Shown here: in pieces, positions 57,633 to 64,000 of the stretch
How the letters are laid out: the number at the start of each line of letters is the position of its first letter
Position numbering within the stretch: the stretch's first letter is position 1
DNA from: Saxidomus purpurata
Taxonomy: Eukaryota > Mollusca > Bivalvia > Venerida > Veneridae
Assembly: GCA_022818135.1 (NCBI GenBank)
Contig: JAFMSR010000015.1
Coordinates: 36,814,294-36,878,293 of the forward strand
Direction: 5' to 3'
Length of the DNA: 64,000 bases
Notes under the pieces: model-generated
Database searches by the model: none
What the model was told of the DNA's origin: nothing
Seen by the model: only the letters and a program-made list of their open reading frames with translations
Made by a program: the position numbers and the translations under genes

Positions 57633-58274
57633 TTTTTTTGTTTTTTTATTTTTTTTTTTATTAACATTTATAACATAATACAAGGAAGTACATATAATCA
57701 TGTATATAAAATGTGATAATCACTGACTATGACATAAAAAACTAACTGATTCTCCATCTTACTTAGAAAAAACAGGTTCCCCTGAAGTCTTTTTTTTCTC
57801 TTTTTCTCATACTATACATTTACCCAGAAATACACAACTGCCTAAGGCAATTAACTTCTAAATCCAGTTTCCTACTGAAAACATCTGCAACTTAAATGTT
57901 AACATGTTTTATGCAAATGAAATACAAACAAAATTGTACGTCCATTACACGCACTGAAATATACAATTTATCAAGATTAATATTTTACAAAGAGAGTACT
58001 GATTTTACAATTCAAACATATTTGCATTACTGCTTGCTATAAAGCAGAATCTGTGAAGAACTTTTGATAGGTAATCAAAATGTTGGTTTTTGTTGTTGTA
58101 TTTTAACTAGTTAATAATTCATTTTTAATTCCAATCTGCCTTAAACTCTGCTAAAAACTATATAGTATATACTCAATTACTCAGTATAATCTAAATCATC
58201 TTTACCAATCTTAATGATAAGATTCGCCATAAAAAGTACCGCGCTTTAGTTGATTTATTGCGCGCTGCAAACTG

Positions 58275-59459
58275 TTAATTTAAAGACATCATTAATTTAA
58301 TTGTAGAGGTCTTCAAATATATTTTGTAGATAGTTCTTTTAAAAAGTTTTTTTAAAAAATGCTGTTTTCTGTTTTTATTCTTCAAATAGGTTTGTGCGAC
58401 CAATAAATCATAGTATAGTGTTCTAGTCATATTATGGAATTTCTGTCGGCGGTCACTCATGAAATACGTTTTGTAGATACAATAGGCTATTAGACTAAGT
58501 AGTATATTAATAATATGATACTCTGTCATATCGATTTTATATCCTATGACTATGTTTTCAAGATTCTTAAAGGATTTTGAAATACCACATTTTTTAAAAA
58601 CATCCGATATTATTAGCCAAAAGTCCGAAAGATAGCTGCAGTCTAAGAAAAAGTGATCGTAGTCTTCTATGTTATTGCAGTGGTAACATAACGGATTCAC
58701 GTTTATCTTCCAGGTGAAAAGATTAAGATTTGTAGCAATGATATTATTTACAAGTTTATACTTAAATTGCTTGATTTTATTATCTATCATAATTTTGTTT
58801 AGAACATAGTAAAATGATTCCCACTTAATGCTATGTCTAAAAGCTTTTTCCCAATGGTTATGTAGATAGGGGCGTTCACATACTCTCTCTAGAAATACGT
58901 CATATACCCCTTTATTGTTCATATATTTGACTTTAGTAAAACTCTCAAACTGCGTTTTAACTATTGTCTTACGTGAATCATTTGATTTCAATATTGTTTT
59001 CCATGAGGTGGGTAATACGTTTTTCATTATGTTAATTTCAGACATCCAGTTTTGCTTGTGGTCAAGGTTACGAAGTATTCGATTTGCATCAATTTGCCCT
59101 GTTTCGGATAAAATATCATCTATAAATATAATTTTACAATCTATCCAGGCTTTGAATATTAAACATTTTCCTTTGTTTTTAATGAAACGATTGCCCCAAA
59201 TTACTTGTTTTCTTATTTCCCGGAAAGATTCCAGTTTTCTAGTGTTAAGCTTATCATTATGAAAATCAATCCATATGTCTAGCAAATTTTTATAGAAAGA
59301 AGACATAGGGAATTTAGTTAAAGGAAGAGATTTGAATGAATCTAGGTTCATGTTGAAAATCAAAAGATTATTTCCATATTGATTCAAAAAGAAAGATGGT
59401 ATAACTTTCCAATTGGCGATGTCCGTTGCGGTAAGATTTTTAACCCATTTTATCTTCAT
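58275..59459 (-). pseudogene. LINE B ORF2, C-terminal domain
   Basis: The intact 394-codon stretch includes KQFKYKLVNNIIATNLNLFT, WKINVNPLCYHCNNIEDYDH and FFLDCSYLSDFW. This is the CCHC-like cysteine/histidine motif at the end of L1/Tx1 ORF2 proteins. The upstream thumb/connection part (59440-59784) is in another frame, so at least one frameshift separates them. The plus-strand frame at 58915 is a shadow. Confidence 0.85.
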
Positions 59460-60108
59460 TGTTTTTAAAAATATGCATATATCTATCGAGTCTATGTCTT
59501 GTGGTGATTTTACGTCTTATTTTGTCCGTTTTCCCATTCCAGAGAAATTTAAAAAATAAAGAATTTATTTGACTCATAGCTGTTTTTGGCATATCCAAGT
59601 TTTGAATAAGATACGTTAATTTTGGAAGAACTATAGATTTAATTACTAAAATTTTACCATAAAACGTTAATTTTCGCTTGCTCCAATTTGAAAGAAGGAC
59701 CTGACATTCTAATATTTTGTTTTCCCAGTTTAATTTCTCACATTCATGTTTATTACTTCCGAAGAAAACGCCTAATGCTTTCACATATGTATTTGTAAAT
59801 TTAATCTCGAATTCCTTAGTACTTGTGTTATTTTTGAGTTTGCCTATCCATAAGCCTTCCGTTTTAGTTTTGTTTAGTTTAAGGCCAGAATGTATTCCAA
59901 ATTCTTCAATAATTGTTATCGCAATGGGAATTTCTGACTATCTTTCGAAAAGAGTGGTATCATCGGCCAGTTGAGTTATTTTTAAATGTTTTATAGATTC
60001 TTTAGTTCTTACAGAAATTCCATTAATACCTGGACACTGTCTAATTTTTGTTGCCAAAATTTCAACTACAATGATAAAAATCAGAGCTGATAGCGGGCAT
60101 CCTTGTCT
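59440..60108 (-). pseudogene. LINE B ORF2, reverse transcriptase fragment
   Basis: From the 5' truncation point: RQGCPLSALIFIIVVEILAT, then KITQLADDTTLF (the FADD box as LADD), EEFGIHSGLKLNKTKTEGLW, KALGVFFGSNKHECEKLNWE and LTFYGKILVIKSIVLPKLTY. Frame changes occur at about 59938 and 59780. Fingers and palm up to the first catalytic Asp are missing because of 5' truncation. Confidence 0.85.
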
Positions 60109-61150
60109 ATTCGTCGCCAATCTTATCTCGACAAGCAGTGCAATTTCTTCGATCAATAGGAATTCTTGACAAGTTTCCATTTTCAATCGGCAAACGATGA
60201 TTTCATGTTCTAATTTTTTAATTAAATTAATAGGGATGTTTTATTACTAGACAAATAAGATTCAATGCCAAATGATTTTTTAAAAACTCTATAAAACAAA
60301 CTATTACTTGAATTATCAACGAGAGAATACCAGTAATTTAGAAACAAGTCCTTCAGTTTTTGTTGCACTGCAAGTTTTAACCATTTAGAATTTGGAAACG
60401 TATGCTCAGTCTACCCGTTAATAAAACCACATTTAACCAGTAGGTGTTTAATATTATGCAGCCATGGAAATTTTAGTTTCAATATTTCATCAGGTAAGCC
60501 CTCTGAGAGATATAAAAGATTTCTGTAAACTAACGAAGATAATTTGTTAGGTATATCAGTTTCAGCTGTGACACATAATCTTGACCAAAATGATACTATA
60601 CTTTCCTGAATATCTTTTGCTAATGGCATACAACCAGTTTCTCCGTACACAATATAATTAAGCGTCGACCGTTTTAATTTGAAGATACATTTAGAAACTT
60701 TAATTGCACTCTTTCGATTACACCAAGTTTGCCAAAGCCCCAAATTTCGGCCCCATAAAGTAAACTTGGTTTGATGGTTTTATTAACAACATCAATTTGT
60801 AAGTCGATTGGAAGACTAAGACGATTGGAATTTTTAATTAGACTGTACATTGCTCTAGTTGCTTGAGTTAAAATTGTTTTTTACAATTATAGAAAGATCC
60901 ACTCTTACTAAAATAAATTCCCAAATATTTATATTCCGCTACGACTTCTAACTCCTCATTTTTGAAAGTGAAATTGTAAGTTGGCTGTCTTTCTTTTGAA
61001 AAAACTTTTTTGAAGTATTTACTTTGAGTTTCCACGTACCGCAATATTGCCCATAGGTATTTAAAGCTTCTTGTAAATCACCTGGAAATTCTGCCATTAT
61101 TACTGTATCATCTGCATCGCTTCCATCGTTATATACCACTGAACATTATG
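60109..61150 (-). pseudogene. LINE A reverse transcriptase, interrupted
   Basis: The minus strand reads DADDTVIMAEFPGDLQEALN, TYGQYCGTWKLKVN, AEYKYLGIYFSKSGSF, LLYGAEIWGFGKLGVIERVQ, TLNYIVYGETGCMPLAKDIQ, SIVSFWSRL, FPNSKWLKLAVQQKLKDLF and NHRLPIENGNLSRIPIDRRN, then CTACRDKIGDE at the LINE B insertion. Several stops and frameshifts are present. The catalytic box (Y/F-A-D-D) is D-A-D-D here. The 5' part is lost at a family 2 MITE beginning at 61156. The clade is not assigned; the family is common in marine invertebrates. Confidence 0.8.
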
Positions 61151-61155
61151 CAACG

Positions 61156-61687
61156 TTTAAAGGGACATACCCTATAACTGCTGTAAAACTAAATAACCCC
61201 CAACACATAAATAATAGAATCTTTGGTTGTTGTTGTTAAATCATTCAATACTCTATGTAGAGTTGTTGTTGTACAATTAATTGGTGCATGCGATTTATTA
61301 CAGAAAGCCTCTATATTGATTAATTGTAGTAAATAAAATTGTTATATTCTTTTCGAAGGAAGCTTACATTTATATTGTAGTTACACATAAGCTTTTAAAA
61401 TGAACAACAAACAAAAATAATATGTTTTAAGAGCTCTAACTTGTAACTATTTACGCTCTTATGGTAAATTATTTTTTAAAAGAAAGTGCACCAACACAGT
61501 CCATTTAACTAAGAATGTTATTTTATTGTTTAAAGGGACACACCCTATAACCGATGCGGAACTAAATAACCTCCAAAGCATAAATAATAGAATCTTTGGA
61601 AGTATTATAACTTGACCTAAAAATAACTCTATATATTCCCAGTCATTATAAAAGCTAGAAGGCTAGATATAGGGAGTGCCTCTTTAA
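61156..61687. mobile_element. Two family 2 MITE fragments
   Basis: 61156-61345 (tttaaagggacataccctat ... ttgttgttgtacaattaatt ... gattaattgtagtaaa) and 61531-61687 (gtttaaagggacacacccta ... tagggagtgcctctttaaa) are reverse-oriented pieces of family 2, separated by unrelated AT-rich sequence. They may be one copy with an insertion or two partial copies. Confidence 0.65.
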
Positions 61688-61789
61688 AAAAGGGCATATT
61701 AATGAAATAATCCGCGTGTGTCCTATGAAAAATGCTCATAATCTTTCTTCATTGTACGCAATGACTGCTTTAGCTTACAAATGTATATA

Positions 61790-62255
61790 TAAAAATCTTT
61801 AAACGACATCTCGCCCTAAACGGGTGATTCAAATTTGAAATAATTTTACACAAATGTTCCTCAGGTGACCCTCTACCACAGTTGCTCAACCGTTTTGATC
61901 AATTGCACACAATGGTTGTAAGACCTGATTTTGAAAAATATTCACACGAATGTCCTGCTGGTGACCTTCTATTAACACTACTTAATTTATTCCGCATGGC
62001 TGAATAAGATGGCCACCAAAGTTAAAAATAGAAAAATCTTTAAACGACTCTTCCTTTGAAACTGCTGATCTGATTTTTAATTCAGACAGTTTTCGGAAAC
62101 CTTTCACTCTACAATGAATACCTTAACTTATTAGCCAAGTACTTAACTTTGGTCATTGTGACATGAATCTGATATTTAAACGCGATACAGGGCCATCATT
62201 GCCAACTCCAGTGACCGATATAGGTTATCTTTACCCTCTTGTTATTACATAATTA
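61790..62255 (+). repeat. Interspersed repeat, two diverged units
   Basis: Two units begin with 'aaaatctttaaacgac' (61794 and 62034) and include 'ttctgat/attcaaatttgaaataa...' and 'gtgaccctctacca' type blocks. The end 'gaccgatataggttat...ccctcttgtt' matches the left edge of the window (1-105). Confidence 0.5.
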
Positions 62256-63320
62256 TTGTGTTTGCTCGGGTGATTTCGTGGCAACCACTGGTCGGTCAGA
62301 ATTCAATGTAAAACCACTGAAGAGATTAGTAACACACATGGTTGTGCATATTTGAGCATGCTAAGCGCAGATTATTTTGCATGATGACATTGAGTTTGTT
62401 CATACATGTCGTAAAGCTTCAGTAGTGTATTTGGGCGTGCTATTTTAAATTCATCAGCCGCTGCCTGAAAACCAATGAAATTTCAAAGGAGTGTAGGGCA
62501 TGTTGTGATCAGATAATTTTATAACAGACACGTCACAATTTGTTAAATTTTGCTAATAAAATGGTAATAACTCCTGAGGGACTGGGCGATTCGGGTTGCT
62601 TTTGAACTTAGTCAAGATATTAGGGCAATAAATTCCCCAGCAGGTTTAGAGAGTATTGGTTAAAAATTGTTTGAGTGAGAGACCGGACAAATCTAAATAG
62701 GTCCAAGTTTGCTAGTTAGAGGACAATAACTCCGGAGTGACTTGGTTGATTAAAGTGGTAATCGAGGTTTGCCGAATTAAAAAGCCCGTGAATATTTTGA
62801 CTTAGTTTGGTGAAGATCGTATAAAAACGGTTCGACTTCGATAATTTTTTGATAATTCAATGGCCGTAATCTTGACGTGACTTGGGTTTGATTTTGCTGG
62901 TTGACGAAAGGTTGTTGACAGGTCGTCTGATTTAATCAGTCTTATCATTATTTAAGGACCATTTAACATCATGGTCCAAAACAAATAGGCAAACTTGTAC
63001 ATTAACAGAAACAGTTTCAAGACAATTTAATTTAACCATATTTATTTCTTTTTATACACATAAATGAACTGACACACAGAGACATCAGCACACTTAACAT
63101 AGTAATCCTTAACACCTTTTTATGACATATCTGAAAGTATATTTTCAAAAGCACATTGTCGCTCTTGTTCGTGCATTATAACATTTAAGGAAAACGTATA
63201 AAAAACATTCTCTTCTCCAAAAGTCAGTTACTATATCTGACCTTGGATATACTGATAATAATCAATATGTCTTATTGTCAAGTTTTAACTTACAAAAGGG
63301 CGTACTAATTTAATCAATAT
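62256..63320. other. No gene recognised; probable dispersed-repeat DNA
   Basis: Contains weakly repeated phrases such as 'aataactcctgagggactggg' and 'aataactccggagtgacttgg' (about 62566 and 62728), suggesting a diverged repeat with a unit of about 160 bp. There is no open reading frame of note. Confidence 0.45.
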
Positions 63321-63329
63321 ATTTTCCCC

Positions 63330-63800
63330 AGTTGTTATAGGAATTTCCAAATTTCAAAAGCGCGCAACCTAATCTGAAGCTTGATCGCTAAGGATTTTCA
63401 TAAATTTAATAAAAACAAAAACCTTCTATTAATTAAGATCTCTGACCGTCATATTTTCAAAACGGTGTGACCGATACACTACCCGCCAAGTTAAAAATGG
63501 TTATTACAGGAATTTTTCAAATTTCAAAAGCGCGCAACCTTATCTGAAACTTGATCAAGAAGGATTTTCATTCAAACTTTTCTCTACTGGAAGCCGCCAT
63601 CTTAGCGGCGCTGGTGGTTTAATTCGCCAAAGAAGGCTGCGGAAGCCATCTCCAGTCGCCATGTTGGTGGTGCAGGTGGGTCAAAATGACCGCGAAATAG
63701 AGCCGTCAAATATTTCCCGCCAGTCCGCCATCTTGGATCCGGTGGTGGTGGCAGTTTAAACCGCCAAAGATGGCCGCGAGACCCCTGTTTTTACCCTACT
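63330..63800 (+). repeat. Direct repeats with GC-rich 'ccgccatctt' blocks
   Basis: 'tttcaaatttcaaaagcgcgcaacct...tctgaa.cttgatc' occurs at 63345-63395 and 63520-63565. It is followed by three blocks of the type gccgccatctt...ggtggt...taa.tcgccaaaga at 63592, 63655 and 63728. No coding frame is evident. Confidence 0.6.
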
Positions 63801-64000
63801 GATATAATTCCAAAAATAGTTAGCCAAGTTTGGTGAAGTTTGAATGAAAACTGTTTGACATAGAGAGTGGACAATGCTTGTGGACGCCGCCGCCCACAGC
63901 CAGCCACCGTCTTGCCGATGGATGGGCGTATCAAAATGGCAAACATCCCCAGAAATATCTTCAGATTCATCGGCTTATCGGCGAAATTGTCTCCCTTGAA
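63801..64000. other. No gene recognised at the window edge
   Basis: Contains 'tggacgccgccgcccacagc' and adjoining sequence that looks like a dispersed repeat. The window ends inside it. Confidence 0.4.

Larger units (their letters stand above)
57459..60108 (-). mobile_element. LINE B: 5'-truncated L1/Tx1-like retrotransposon with transduced 3' flank
   Basis: The 2650-bp insertion is flanked by a perfect 16-bp duplication, attcgtcgccaatctt at 57443-57458 and 60109-60124. On the minus strand it begins inside the reverse transcriptase at RQGCPLSALIF, then LADDTTLF (active site), HSGLKLNKTKTEGLWIGKLK, the thumb region (SNWSKRKLTFYGKILVIKSI), and the C-terminal domain. It ends with an A-tract (57459-57465) preceded by AATAAA (57481-57486). 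An internal A-tract at about 57631-57661 probably marks the element's own end; the rest is carried-over flank. A few frameshifts make it inactive. Confidence 0.85.

Overview
The window is eukaryotic nuclear DNA from an invertebrate, most likely a bivalve mollusc. It is AT-rich, and its genes are split into small exons with GT-AG introns of up to about 6 kb. The genes encode a complement-control (sushi) plus fucolectin-type lectin, an orphan rhodopsin-like GPCR, an ionotropic glutamate receptor and a PAN/apple-domain exon. The remainder is dense with MITEs, tRNA-derived SINEs, LINEs and hairpin-capped tandem-repeat elements resembling the 'pearl' elements known from bivalves. No bacterial operons, CRISPR arrays or bona fide tRNA/rRNA genes were seen. 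The mollusc assignment is inferred from gene and repeat style; no database was searched.

Layout. 1-2.9 kb: repeats and unassigned DNA. 2.97-6.50 kb (+): four phase-compatible exons encoding sushi-sushi-fucolectin. 7.8-8.5 kb (+): retroelement coding fragment running into a 500-N gap (8501-9000). 9.0-10.1 kb (+): GPCR whose 5' end is lost in the gap. 10.2-11.5 kb: a hAT transposon with a perfect 8-bp target duplication. 11.9-12.3 kb: 27-bp minisatellite. 12.44-12.74 kb (+): orphan last exon of a glutamate receptor paralogue. 13.6-15.3 kb (-): decayed L1/Tx1-like endonuclease region interrupted by a hairpin-capped repeat. 18-25.3 kb: TTAA-type MITEs and a 5.06-kb element with about 1.1-kb terminal inverted repeats carrying a decayed flap-nuclease-like ORF. 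27.6-52.2 kb (+): a 16-exon ionotropic glutamate receptor whose exons join without a stop into 844 residues; its introns hold several transposable elements. 56.19-56.50 kb (+): signal peptide plus PAN/apple exon. 57.1-61.2 kb (-): one LINE inserted into another, with a 16-bp target duplication and a probable 3' transduction. 61.2-64 kb: repeats.

Functionally the host genes are membrane or secreted recognition proteins: a lectin, a GPCR, a ligand-gated channel and a PAN protein. Nothing links them into one pathway. The closely similar last exons at 12.4 kb and 51.9 kb show local duplication of glutamate receptor sequence. The most unusual signals are the long-TIR element with a FEN/XPG-like ORF, the TTAAACC-rich long inverted repeat in intron 1 of the receptor, the hairpin-capped satellites, and the nested LINE with transduced flank.
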